From assembly GCF_029714365.1 (NCBI RefSeq), contig NZ_CP121660.1:186001-250000 (forward strand): DNA of 64,000 nucleotides, read 5' to 3'. Source of the stretch: Sinorhizobium terangae. Its GTDB lineage: Bacteria > Pseudomonadota > Alphaproteobacteria > Rhizobiales > Rhizobiaceae. This document shows positions 41,942 through 50,259 of this stretch, piece by piece. How positions within the stretch are numbered: the stretch's first letter is position 1; each line of letters begins with the position of its first letter. A model generated the notes under the pieces. It was not told the DNA's origin and made no database searches. It saw nothing but the letters and a program-made list of their open reading frames with translations. The translations under genes were made by a program, and so were the position numbers.

Positions 41942-42945
41942 CCATGGCGACGATGGACGACGCACTGGCAGCTGCACGCGGCAACCGGCGAAAACTCGGC
42001 CGCGACCTCGCCGGCCTTGCCGTGATCCTCGCACTCGCCATCGTCGGCTACCTTTTGTTTCCAAACAATCTGGCGCTGCTGACGCGCATGACGGCGATCG
42101 CGCTCCTGGTGCTATCCCTCGACCTCGTGACGGGCTATTGCGGGGTGGCGACGCTCGGCCATGCGGCCCTGTTCGGAACCGGCGCCTATGCGGCCGGCAT
42201 CGCCGCCGTCCATTTCGGCATCACGGATCCGCTGCTCATGCTCGCCTGCGGCATTCTCGGCGGCATTGTTGCGGGGCTTCTTTGCGGCGTGGTGATCCTG
42301 AGGGCCCACGGTCTCCCGCAGCTCGTATTGTCGATCGCGCTCATCCATCTGTTTCACGAGTTCGCCAACAAGGCCTCGGCCTGGACGGGCGGCAGCGATG
42401 GGCTCGCTGGCATCGCGCCCGATCCGCTGCTCGGGCTTTTCGCGTTCGACCTTTGGGGCCGCACGGCTTACGTCTTCGGCATCGTCCTGCTTGCGGTCGT
42501 GTTCACGCTCTTGCGCCTTGTCGTGCGCTCGCCCTTCGGCATGCTCTGCCGCGGCATCAAGGAGGATCAAGTCCGCGTTCGTGCGATGGGCGCTTCGCCG
42601 AAGGTCACCTTGGTCAAGATGTACATGATTTCCGGTGCGGTGGCCGGGGCCGGCGGTGCGCTCAACGCCATCTCGACGCAGGTGGTCGGCCTCGACAGCC
42701 TCTCCTTCACGCTCTCAGCCGAGAGCCTGGTCATGCTGGTGCTCGGCGGCACGGGTTCGCTCTTTGGCGCACTTACCGGCACGATCGTGTTCATGTTCTT
42801 CGAGGATATCGTTTCGGCGGCCAATCCCTTCCATTGGCTGACGATGGTCGGTGCTCTGCTGATCGCCGTCGTGCTCTTTGCGCCCAAAGGTCTCTACGGC
42901 ACGATCGCCGCCGTGGCGATCCGTTGGAGGGAGGCGCGCCGATGA
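41938..42945 (+). CDS. LivM-type ABC permease
   Basis: 335 aa, about ten helices, with GYCGVATLGHAALFGTGAYAAG (LivM hallmark) and GTGSLFGALTGTIVFM. The frame is open upstream, but GGGAGGG at 41924-41930 fits GTG 41938, which overlaps the LivH-type stop; ATG 41944 is an alternative two codons later. Confidence 0.9.
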   Translation: MTMATMDDALAAARGNRRKLGRDLAGLAVILALAIVGYLLFPNNLALLTRMTAIALLVLSLDLVTGYCGVATLGHAALFGTGAYAAGIAAVHFGITDPLLMLACGILGGIVAGLLCGVVILRAHGLPQLVLSIALIHLFHEFANKASAWTGGSDGLAGIAPDPLLGLFAFDLWGRTAYVFGIVLLAVVFTLLRLVVRSPFGMLCRGIKEDQVRVRAMGASPKVTLVKMYMISGAVAGAGGALNAISTQVVGLDSLSFTLSAESLVMLVLGGTGSLFGALTGTIVFMFFEDIVSAANPFHWLTMVGALLIAVVLFAPKGLYGTIAAVAIRWREARR

Positions 42946-43706
42946 GTGCCATCTTCGAGGTTCGGAATCTGAAGCGATCGTTCGGCGGCCTCGCCGTCAC
43001 CAACGATGTCAGCCTTGCCATGGCGCCGGGCGATCGTGTGGCATTGATCGGCCCGAACGGCGCGGGAAAGACGACCTTCGTCAACCTGGTCACCGGGAAC
43101 CTGAAGCCCGATTCCGGCGAGGTCCGGATCGGCGGCGAAGATATCACCCGAGTGGATGCCATCGGACGCGTTCGGAGGGGTCTCGTGCGATCGTTCCAGG
43201 TCACGCGTCTCTTCCAGGACATGACTCCGGCGGAACACGTGGCGCTTGCAGTCCTGCAGCGCGACGGCCGGGCAGGGCGTTTTTTCGGGAATTACCTCGC
43301 AATGCCCGAGGTCATGACGGAAGTCGACGATCTTATCGGCAAGCTCGGGCTGCGCGACCAGATGCACCGGCATGTCAGCGAGATCGCCTATGGCCAGCAG
43401 CGGCTTTTGGAGATCGCCGTGGCACTGGCGCTAAGACCGCGGGTGCTGCTCCTCGACGAACCGGCCGCCGGCGTGCCGCAAAGCGACACGGGCCGTATCG
43501 AACAGGCGCTGGCCGACCTTCCGGCCGACCTTGCCGTACTGATGATCGAGCATGACATGGACCTTGTTTTCCGCTTCGCCAAGCGGGTGATCGTGCTGGC
43601 CAACGGCACGATCATCTTCGACGGTTCGCCGTCGGGCGTGACCAAGGATCCGCGGGTACGCGAAGCCTATCTCGGGAGTTATGCCAATGCCGGCCACGCC
43701 GCTTGA
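42942..43706 (+). CDS. LivG-type ABC ATPase
   Basis: 254 aa. Walker A GPNGAGKTT near residue 38, signature region IAYGQQRLLEIAVALAL and Walker B VLLLDEPAAGV, as in LivG. Overlaps the LivM-type stop (ATGA) and the next gene by 20 bases. Confidence 0.93.
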   Translation: MSAIFEVRNLKRSFGGLAVTNDVSLAMAPGDRVALIGPNGAGKTTFVNLVTGNLKPDSGEVRIGGEDITRVDAIGRVRRGLVRSFQVTRLFQDMTPAEHVALAVLQRDGRAGRFFGNYLAMPEVMTEVDDLIGKLGLRDQMHRHVSEIAYGQQRLLEIAVALALRPRVLLLDEPAAGVPQSDTGRIEQALADLPADLAVLMIEHDMDLVFRFAKRVIVLANGTIIFDGSPSGVTKDPRVREAYLGSYANAGHAA

Positions 43707-44403
43707 GGTCGAGAACCTTTCCGCGGGCTACGGACCGACGCGGGTGCTTGAAGGCATTTCTTTTTTGGTGCCGGCCGGCGCGCGTCTCGCCGTACTCGGG
43801 CGCAACGGCATGGGGAAGACGACGCTGCTTGCGACGCTCGCCGGCCAGACGCGGCGCTACGAAGGGCGCATCCGCATCGGCGAAACCGATGTCACGGCGC
43901 TGCCGAGCGCGTCGCGGGCTCTGAGTGGTCTCGGCTTCGTGCCGCAGGCGCGCTGCGTCTTTCCAACCCTGACCGTCGAGGAAAACCTCTTCGTTGGGCT
44001 CAAGGGCCGACCGAAGAGTGCACTCCAGGAAGCCTATGACATGTTTCCGCGCCTCCATGAGCGGCGCAGGAATCTCGGCTCGCAACTCTCCGGCGGAGAG
44101 CAACAGATGCTGTCGACCGCGCGCTCGATCCTCGGACGGCCATCAGTGTTGCTGCTGGATGAGCCGCTCGAAGGCCTGGCACCGGTCATCTGCGAAGAGC
44201 TCATGAAGGTCTTTGCCGAGCTTGCCAGAACCGGCGACATGACGATAGTGCTCGTCGAACAGCGCATACAGAGTGCGCTGGATTTCGCCGACCATGTCAT
44301 CGTGCTGGAGCGGGGACGGATCGCCTGGACCGGGACGCCGGTGGAGCTTTCGCAGGATCATGTGACCGTCGAACGGCTGCTGGGTGTGGGTAGTCTGCAT
44401 TAG
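43687..44403 (+). CDS. LivF-type ABC ATPase
   Basis: 238 aa. Walker A GRNGMGKTT, signature LSGGEQQMLSTARS, Walker B VLLLDEPLEGLAP, typical of LivF. Two ATGs compete (43681 and 43687); GGGAG at 43674-43678 gives better spacing to 43687. Last gene of the operon. No strong terminator is seen after it. Confidence 0.92.
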   Translation: MPATPLEVENLSAGYGPTRVLEGISFLVPAGARLAVLGRNGMGKTTLLATLAGQTRRYEGRIRIGETDVTALPSASRALSGLGFVPQARCVFPTLTVEENLFVGLKGRPKSALQEAYDMFPRLHERRRNLGSQLSGGEQQMLSTARSILGRPSVLLLDEPLEGLAPVICEELMKVFAELARTGDMTIVLVEQRIQSALDFADHVIVLERGRIAWTGTPVELSQDHVTVERLLGVGSLH

Positions 44404-44427
44404 ATCACGGTGATTCTGGGTCGGCCC

Positions 44428-44478
44428 AAGATCATGAACGTGATCGATTCTAAGAAGTTTAAGCGGGATGCTCTAACA
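44428..44478. repeat. Possible dispersed rhizobial intergenic repeat
   Basis: The stretch containing ATCATGAACGTGATCGATTC and AAGCGGGATGCTCT resembles a short sequence I recall between many genes in Sinorhizobium. ATCA-TGAACG-TGAT is a small imperfect palindrome inside it. Recall-based, so low confidence. Confidence 0.35.
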
Positions 44479-44582
44479 GAACGAGGCCTTCGGGTGACGG
44501 CGCCAGAGACTCGGCAGCGTTTGCCCGACACTCGTTGTTGACTATAGTTCCCCCACCACCATTCTTTTCCCGTTGGTATTCA

Positions 44583-45605
44583 ATGTCCTTTGACGAACGA
44601 AAAAAGAGCCGCGTTACGCTTCTCGATGTCGCGCGACATGCAAACGTCTCCCGCGCGACCGCGTCCCTAGTTCTTCGCAAGAGCCCGCTGGTCGGCAGCG
44701 AGACGCGCAGCCGCGTCGAGCAGGCAATGCGAGATCTCGGCTACGTTTACAATATCGGCGCGGCCCGCCTGCGCGTCGAACGCAGCCAGATCATCGGCGC
44801 CATCGTCCCAAATCTCACCAATCCCTTCTTTGCGGAGCTTCTGTCGGGTATCGAGGAGGTCATCGGGGAGACCGGCAAGGTGGTTCTCCTCGCCAACAGC
44901 GGGGACAAGGTCGAGCGGCAGGCAACGCTCCTCCAACGGATGCGGGAACACGGTGTGGACGGGGTCATTCTCTGCCCCGCCGCAGACACGCCGCCAGCCC
45001 TGTCCGAAGAGATAGCGGATTGGGGCATGCCGGTCGTGCAGGTGTTGCGCCATATCTCCTTCGACATGGACTATGTCGGAGCCGATTATGCCGCCGGGAT
45101 GCGCCAGGCGGTGGACTATCTCGCTTCGCTCGGCCATGAGAAGATCGCCTTTGCCGCCCATGGCCCGGTCCAATCGGCCTATCAGGAGCGCGTCGATGGA
45201 TTCCGCGAGGCCATGCTGTCAAAGGCGCTCGATCCCGGAATCCTGATCCACTTTCCGGCGCAGCTCGGAGAAATCGCCAGCGCAACGCATCTTCTGTTCG
45301 ATCAGGCGACGCGGCCCACAGCGGTGATCTGCTTCAATCATCTTGTTGCTCTCGGGCTCTCCGCAGGACTTCACGACTGCGGTTTGACGATCGGTCGCGA
45401 TCTCTCCCTGATCGGCTTCGACGATGTGGCGGATGAAGAAGCCATCCGGCCAAAACTCACGTCGGTCTCGACCGGGCCGGTGACGATCGGCGAGATGGCC
45501 GCGCGGCTTCTCCTCGAACGTATCGCCAATCCCGACTTGCCGCCGCGCCGCGTGGTAAACGACACCGCCCTGCACGTTCGGGAGTCCTGCGGCCGTCCCA
45601 TGTGA
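44583..45605 (+). CDS. LacI-family regulator of the amino-acid-type ABC locus
   Basis: 340 aa. HTH at residues 12-32 (LLDVARHANVSRATASLVLR), then a sugar-binding-like effector domain with IIGAIVPNLTNPFFAELLSG and SLIGFDDVADEEAIRPKLTSV. Same direction as the ABC operon that follows after 116 bases, where a perfect 14-base palindrome (45648-45661) is its likely operator. LacI proteins usually sense sugars, so its link to a polar-amino-acid-type transporter is unusual. Confidence 0.9.
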   Translation: MSFDERKKSRVTLLDVARHANVSRATASLVLRKSPLVGSETRSRVEQAMRDLGYVYNIGAARLRVERSQIIGAIVPNLTNPFFAELLSGIEEVIGETGKVVLLANSGDKVERQATLLQRMREHGVDGVILCPAADTPPALSEEIADWGMPVVQVLRHISFDMDYVGADYAAGMRQAVDYLASLGHEKIAFAAHGPVQSAYQERVDGFREAMLSKALDPGILIHFPAQLGEIASATHLLFDQATRPTAVICFNHLVALGLSAGLHDCGLTIGRDLSLIGFDDVADEEAIRPKLTSVSTGPVTIGEMAARLLLERIANPDLPPRRVVNDTALHVRESCGRPM

Positions 45606-45647
45606 AAATTGATGCTCATTTGTGGTTGACGCCTGCTGGCAAACATT

Positions 45648-45661
45648 TTAGATCGATCTAA
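45648..45661. promoter_or_regulatory. Perfect palindrome, likely LacI-type operator
   Basis: TTAGATCGATCTAA, fully symmetric with a central CG as in many LacI/GalR operators. It lies 61 bases upstream of the first permease gene and just after the LacI-type regulator gene. Confidence 0.7.
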
Positions 45662-45721
45662 GTAACGAGGACGCGAGGAGGCGCGACGTCCCGTCTCGAT
45701 GTCTTGGGAGGAGGTCCCTGC

Positions 45722-46390
45722 ATGTACGAGTTCAATTTCACGCCCGTGCTGGCGTCCTTCGACCAGTTGCTGGTCGGCGCCTGGCTGACCGTTCGCCTGT
45801 CATGCGCCGCCATGCTGATCGGCCTTGTCGTCTCCATCATTTGCGCCTGGGGAAAGACGTCCGGGCCGAAGATCGTCCGCACCGTGATCGATGGCTACAT
45901 TGAGATCATCCGCAACACGCCCTTCCTCGTGCAGATCTTCTTCATCTACTTCGGCATGCCATCGCTTGGCCTGAGGCTGTCTCCGAACAGCGCGGCGCTC
46001 CTGGCGCTTGTTGTCAATTTCGGTGCCTATGGCACGGAGATCATTCGCGCCGGCATCGAATCGATCCACAAGGGCCAGGTGGAGGCGGGGTGGGCTCTCG
46101 GACTGTCGAGGGCGCAGATCTTTCGCTACATCATCATGAAGCCGGCACTGCGCACCGTCTACCCTGCGCTTACCAGCCAGTTCATCTACCTGATGCTGAA
46201 TACCAGCGTCGTGTCCGTGATCTCGGCGGACGACCTGGCTGCAGCCGGAAACGACCTCCAATCCGCGACCTTTGCGAGTTTCGAGGTCTATATCACGGTC
46301 ACCCTGATCTATCTCGCTTTGTCGGTCGGCTTCTCCGCGCTGTTTTACGCGATCGAGAAAATGGCCTTCAAATATCCGCTCAGCCGCTAG
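45722..46390 (+). CDS. Polar-amino-acid-type ABC permease 1 (HisM/GlnP family)
   Basis: 222 aa, about five helices, with the coupling loop EAGWALGLSRAQIFRYIIMKPA (EAA motif). The N-terminal GAWLTVRLSCAAMLIGLVVS is typical of the HisMQ family. GGGAGGAGG at 45706-45714 selects ATG 45722. The first gene of an operon: permease, permease, binding protein, ATPase, dehydrogenase, small protein. Confidence 0.92.
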   Translation: MYEFNFTPVLASFDQLLVGAWLTVRLSCAAMLIGLVVSIICAWGKTSGPKIVRTVIDGYIEIIRNTPFLVQIFFIYFGMPSLGLRLSPNSAALLALVVNFGAYGTEIIRAGIESIHKGQVEAGWALGLSRAQIFRYIIMKPALRTVYPALTSQFIYLMLNTSVVSVISADDLAAAGNDLQSATFASFEVYITVTLIYLALSVGFSALFYAIEKMAFKYPLSR

Positions 46391-46400
46391 GAGCACCGCC

Positions 46401-47057
46401 ATGATCAGAGTCTTCGGCTGGAACGAGTTCCTCATCATTGTTGTGGCGGCGCAATGGACGATCGCGCTTTCGGCAATCGCCTTTGCCGGCGGCAGCATCG
46501 GCGGACTGTTGATGGCGTTGATGCGCGTGTCCGAAGTGCGGGCTTTCCGTCGCCTCGCCACCGGGTTCATCCGCCTCTTCCAGGGTACGCCGCTGCTGAT
46601 GCAGCTTTTCCTGGTGTACTTTGGCATGAATATCTTCGGCTTTGCGATCAACCCGTGGATTGCTGCGGCTGTTGCGCTTGCGCTCCACGCCAGCGCCTTT
46701 CTCGGCGAAATCTGGCGCGGCTGCATCGAGGCCGTGCCGAAGGGGCAGCGCGAGGCCGCGACGGCGCTTGGCCTGCGCTATTACCATTCCATGCGCCACG
46801 TGATCCTGCCCCAGGCGGTCCGCATCGCAGTCGCGCCGACGGTCGGCTTCATGGTCCAGCTGATCAAGGGCACGTCGCTCGCCTCGATCATCGGCTTCAC
46901 CGAACTGACCCGGCAAGGGCAGATCATTAACAATGCGACGTTCAGCCCATTCCTCGTCTTCGGGACGGTGGCCACTATCTATTTCCTCTTGTGCTGGCCG
47001 CTGTCGCTGGTCGCACGCCGAATGGAAACCCGTTTTTCCCGCGCAACGGCACGTTGA
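46401..47057 (+). CDS. Polar-amino-acid-type ABC permease 2
   Basis: 218 aa. EAA loop REAATALGLRYYHSMRHVILPQA, and RLFQGTPLLMQLFLVYFG, which is diagnostic for HisMQ-type permeases. It follows permease 1 by 10 bases and would form the heterodimeric channel with it. Confidence 0.92.
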   Translation: MIRVFGWNEFLIIVVAAQWTIALSAIAFAGGSIGGLLMALMRVSEVRAFRRLATGFIRLFQGTPLLMQLFLVYFGMNIFGFAINPWIAAAVALALHASAFLGEIWRGCIEAVPKGQREAATALGLRYYHSMRHVILPQAVRIAVAPTVGFMVQLIKGTSLASIIGFTELTRQGQIINNATFSPFLVFGTVATIYFLLCWPLSLVARRMETRFSRATAR

Positions 47058-47102
47058 CGGGCCCCCGCCGGCGGGAGGCCGGTATGTGAAAGGGAAGGAA
47101 GA

Positions 47103-47900
47103 ATGAATATTTCGAGACGCATGGCAATGTCAGTTCTTGGCGCTGCACTTCTTGCCGGTTTCGTGTCCCCCGCCGCCGCGCAGACGGTGGAGGCGATCAA
47201 GTCGGCCGGAACGGTCAAGGTCGGGATGCTGGTCGATTTTCCGCCATTCGGAATCATGGACGCGAGCAACAACCCAGATGGCTATGACGCCGATGTCGCC
47301 AAATTGCTTGCCAAGGAGCTCGGCGTCGAGGTGACGATCGTGCCCGTGACGGGCCCGAACCGCATCCCCTATCTGCAAAGCAACCAGGTTGACCTGCTCG
47401 TCGCTTCGCTGGGCATCACCGAAGAGCGCGCCAAGAACGTCGACTTCTCCCAGCCTTACGCCGGCATCTCGATCGGCGTGTTCGGTGCCCAGGATCTGGC
47501 TGTCGCAAAACCGGAAGATCTGGCCGGCAAGACGATCGGCGTGGCGCGCGCCAGCACGCAGGACACGGCGGTCACCAGGATCGCCCCGCAGGACGCCAAC
47601 ATCCAGCGTTTTGACGACGACGCCAGTGCGGTGCAGGCCTTGCTTTCCGGCCAGGTCGAACTGATCGGCGTGTCCAACGTCGTCGCCCAGCAGATCGAGG
47701 CGGCCGCTCCCGGGCGGTTCAACCAGAAGCTTGTACTGAACCAGCAGGTTCAGGGCATCGCCGTCCGCAAGGGATCGAGCGAGATGCTCACCTTCGTCAA
47801 CACCTTCCTCGACAAGGTCAAGGCTGACGGACAGCTCAATGCCATCCACGAAAAATGGCTTGGTTCTCCCCTGCCGGAATTCGTGACCAAAGCGAAATAA
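47103..47900 (+). CDS. Family 3 periplasmic binding protein
   Basis: 265 aa. Signal peptide [20 protein letters not shown], probable cleavage after AAAQ. The mature part has [18 protein letters not shown] and the ligand-carboxylate Arg in [16 protein letters not shown], which suggests an amino-acid- or carboxylate-bearing ligand. GGGAAGGAAG precedes the start. The gene order with the permeases before it is slightly unusual, since binding proteins often come first. Confidence 0.92.
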   Translation: MNISRRMAMSVLGAALLAGFVSPAAAQTVEAIKSAGTVKVGMLVDFPPFGIMDASNNPDGYDADVAKLLAKELGVEVTIVPVTGPNRIPYLQSNQVDLLVASLGITEERAKNVDFSQPYAGISIGVFGAQDLAVAKPEDLAGKTIGVARASTQDTAVTRIAPQDANIQRFDDDASAVQALLSGQVELIGVSNVVAQQIEAAAPGRFNQKLVLNQQVQGIAVRKGSSEMLTFVNTFLDKVKADGQLNAIHEKWLGSPLPEFVTKAK

Positions 47901-47920
47901 AAAAACGGGAGCCCCTCGCG

Positions 47921-48700
47921 ATGAACATGGTAAGCGAAATCGCCTCCGCCCCCGGGTCGCGCGGGGCTTCTGATCCGGCCGTGCGCATGGAGGACGTCAA
48001 CAAGTGGTATGGGTCCTTTCATGCCCTGAAGAACGTCAACCTGACCGTTGGTCGGGGTGAACGGATCGTTATTTGCGGGCCTTCGGGCTCCGGCAAGTCG
48101 ACGATGATCCGCTGCATCAACCAGCTCGAGACCATTCATTCGGGCAAGATCGTCGTCGACGGTCACGACCTGACCGCCGGTGGAAAGAATGTCGACCTGA
48201 TCCGTCAGGAGACCGGCATGGTCTTCCAACAGTTCAACCTGTTCCCCCACATGACGGTGCTTGAGAACTGCACGCTCGCGCCGATGAAAGTGCGCGGCAT
48301 CACGAAAGCCGAGGCCGAGGAGACCGCCATGAAGTTTCTTCGGCGCGTGCGTATCCCCGAGCAGGCGGCGAAATATCCTGCGCAGCTTTCGGGCGGACAG
48401 CAGCAGCGCGTGGCGATCGCGCGTGCGCTGTGCATGAATCCGAAGATCATGCTTTTCGACGAGCCGACCTCGGCGCTCGATCCGGAAATGGTCAAGGAGG
48501 TCCTCGACACCATGGTCGATCTCGCGAATGAAGGCATGACCATGCTGTGCGTGACTCACGAGATGGGCTTCGCGCGAAGCGTCGCCGACCGTGTCGTCTT
48601 CATGGACCGCGGCGAGATCCTGGAAGTGGCGACGCCCGATACTTTCTTCAGTGCCCCGCAACACGAGCGCACACGATTCTTCCTCGGCCAGATTTCCTGA
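47921..48700 (+). CDS. Polar-amino-acid-type ABC ATPase (GlnQ-like)
   Basis: 259 aa. Walker [10 protein letters not shown] near residue 53, signature [14 protein letters not shown], Walker [17 protein letters not shown], as in GlnQ/HisP. The frame is open upstream, but ATG 47921 (MNMVSEIAS) follows ACGGGAG at 47905-47911. Twenty bases after the binding protein gene. Confidence 0.93.
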   Translation: MNMVSEIASAPGSRGASDPAVRMEDVNKWYGSFHALKNVNLTVGRGERIVICGPSGSGKSTMIRCINQLETIHSGKIVVDGHDLTAGGKNVDLIRQETGMVFQQFNLFPHMTVLENCTLAPMKVRGITKAEAEETAMKFLRRVRIPEQAAKYPAQLSGGQQQRVAIARALCMNPKIMLFDEPTSALDPEMVKEVLDTMVDLANEGMTMLCVTHEMGFARSVADRVVFMDRGEILEVATPDTFFSAPQHERTRFFLGQIS

Positions 48701-48830
48701 TCGTCGGCGCAACTGAAGCGCGCCGCCTTCAAGCGAACTTCGGCGCGCCTCAAGTCTTTGTTTCCACACATGTCATCGTCCCAAAACGCCGCTCAGTTTT
48801 GAGCGACATCTCAGCAATTGGAGTTTAGAC

Positions 48831-49769
48831 GTGAAACCAGATCTGTTGCTCGTAGAGCCAATGATGCCGCCCATCATGGAGGAGCTTCACCGGGACTACA
48901 CGGTTCACAGGCTCTACGAGGCCGCCGACCGGCCGGCGCTCGAAGCGGCACTCCGGTCGATCCGCGCGGTTGCGACCGGCGGCGGCACGGGCCTTTCCAA
49001 TGACTGGATTGAGAAGCTTCCCTCACTCGGGATCATCGCGATCAACGGGGTCGGCACGGACAAGGTGGATCTTGCTTATGCGCGCAGCCGCGACATCGAT
49101 GTGACGACGACACCGGGCGTGCTCACGGACGATGTCGCGGATCTCGGTATCGCGCTCATGCTTGCGGTCCTGCGCCGGCTCGGCGACGGCGACAGGCTGG
49201 TGCGGGAAGGCCGCTGGGCATCGGGCGAACAATTGCCGCTCGGCCATAGCCCGAAGGGCAAGCGGATTGGCGTTCTCGGTCTCGGTCAGATCGGGCGTGC
49301 ATTGGCGCTTCGCGCCGAGGCCTTCGGCATGTCGGTGCGTTACTGGAACCGGTCCAGGCTGACCGACGTCGAGTGGGTGGCCCATGAAAGCCCAGCCGAT
49401 CTCGCCCGCGACAGCGACGTGCTCGCCGTCTGCGTGGCGGCGAGTGCGGCAACAAAGAACATCGTCGACGCCTCCGTGCTTGAAGCACTTGGCCCGCAGG
49501 GCATCGTGGTCAATGTCGCGCGCGGCAGCGTGGTCGACGAGGACGCCTTGATCGAGGCGCTGAGGTCCGGAACGATCGCGGGTGCGGGGCTCGACGTCTT
49601 CGTCAACGAGCCGAAGATCCGCAGTGAATTCCATTCGACGCCGAATACCGTGCTCATGCCGCATCAGGGCAGTGCGACGGTCGAGACGCGGCTGGCCATG
49701 GGGAGACTCGTGCTCGCCAATCTCGCCGCCCATTTCGCCGGCCAGAAATCGCCGAACGTCGCCAACTGA
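48831..49769 (+). CDS. D-2-hydroxyacid dehydrogenase (hydroxypyruvate/glyoxylate reductase-like)
   Basis: 312 aa, starting with GTG behind TTGGAG. NAD(P) motif GVLGLGQIGRAL near residue 148, catalytic Arg in NVARGSVVDED, Glu in FVNEP and His in MPHQGSA. The family reduces 2-keto acids to D-2-hydroxy acids or the reverse. It follows the ABC ATPase by 130 bases in the same direction, so the imported compound may be a hydroxy acid or be converted to a keto acid. Confidence 0.9.
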   Translation: MKPDLLLVEPMMPPIMEELHRDYTVHRLYEAADRPALEAALRSIRAVATGGGTGLSNDWIEKLPSLGIIAINGVGTDKVDLAYARSRDIDVTTTPGVLTDDVADLGIALMLAVLRRLGDGDRLVREGRWASGEQLPLGHSPKGKRIGVLGLGQIGRALALRAEAFGMSVRYWNRSRLTDVEWVAHESPADLARDSDVLAVCVAASAATKNIVDASVLEALGPQGIVVNVARGSVVDEDALIEALRSGTIAGAGLDVFVNEPKIRSEFHSTPNTVLMPHQGSATVETRLAMGRLVLANLAAHFAGQKSPNVAN

Positions 49770-49784
49770 AGTGGAGAAGACAGC

Positions 49785-50108
49785 ATGATCATTCGACAGG
49801 CCCTGTTCGAGGGCGTGATCCATCCCGGTCGGGAAGAAGCATTCCGCGCCTATATCGCAGAGAAGCTGATGCCGCTTTGGCAGGCCTTTCCGGGCGTCCG
49901 GGAAGTCCGGGTTCTCCATGCCGTGGAGCGCGACGAAGGGGCGACGCCGTTCGCGATGGTTCTTTCCACCGCCTATGACGACCGCGAGGCGCTGGCGCGG
50001 GCGCTTGAATCACCTGTGCGCTACGAAAGCCGCGAATTGACGAAGGGCCTGCTCGAGATGTTCGAAGGGCACATCCATCATCACGTGTTCGAGCTTGACG
50101 GTCGCTAG
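49785..50108 (+). CDS. Small dimeric alpha/beta-barrel (Dabb-like) protein
   Basis: 107 aa. It resembles the antibiotic-biosynthesis-monooxygenase/EthD type of small dimeric barrel: an N-terminal beta strand IIRQALFEG, a helix EEAFRAYIAEKLMPLW, then strand REVRVLHAVE and a C-terminal His-rich GHIHHHVFELD. Fifteen bases after the dehydrogenase, so part of the same operon; GGAGAAG precedes the start. Activity unknown. Confidence 0.7.
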   Translation: MIIRQALFEGVIHPGREEAFRAYIAEKLMPLWQAFPGVREVRVLHAVERDEGATPFAMVLSTAYDDREALARALESPVRYESRELTKGLLEMFEGHIHHHVFELDGR

Positions 50109-50214
50109 CGCATCGGCCCGAAAATCGGACCCGATTTTCAGAAAGCACGATGCATAGACTCAAAGCATTACAGCGTCCTTTGTGCGTCCTAAAGGACGCA
50201 CGGCGCTGTAATGC
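50106..50214. repeat. Compound hairpin element, probable Sinorhizobium intergenic repeat
   Basis: Two nested structures. Left: outer arms GCATCG (50110-50115) and CGATGC (50148-50153) enclose GAAAATCGG/CCGATTTTC (50120-50128/50131-50139). Right: GCATTACAGCG (50165-50175) pairs with CGCTGTAATGC (50204-50214), enclosing GTGCGTCCT/AGGACGCAC (50182-50190/50193-50201). I recall near-identical text between many Sinorhizobium genes. It lies between two convergent genes and could also stop transcription from both sides. Confidence 0.65.
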
Positions 50215-50259
50215 GGTACCGAACATCGAGATGAAATGCATCGGCCGGATCACAGGAGC

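Noticed and set aside
41026..43706. Long frames that extend the LivM- and LivG-type genes far upstream
   Set aside because: They overlap good permease genes in the wrong frame; short overlaps and ribosome sites give normal starts at 41938 and 42942.
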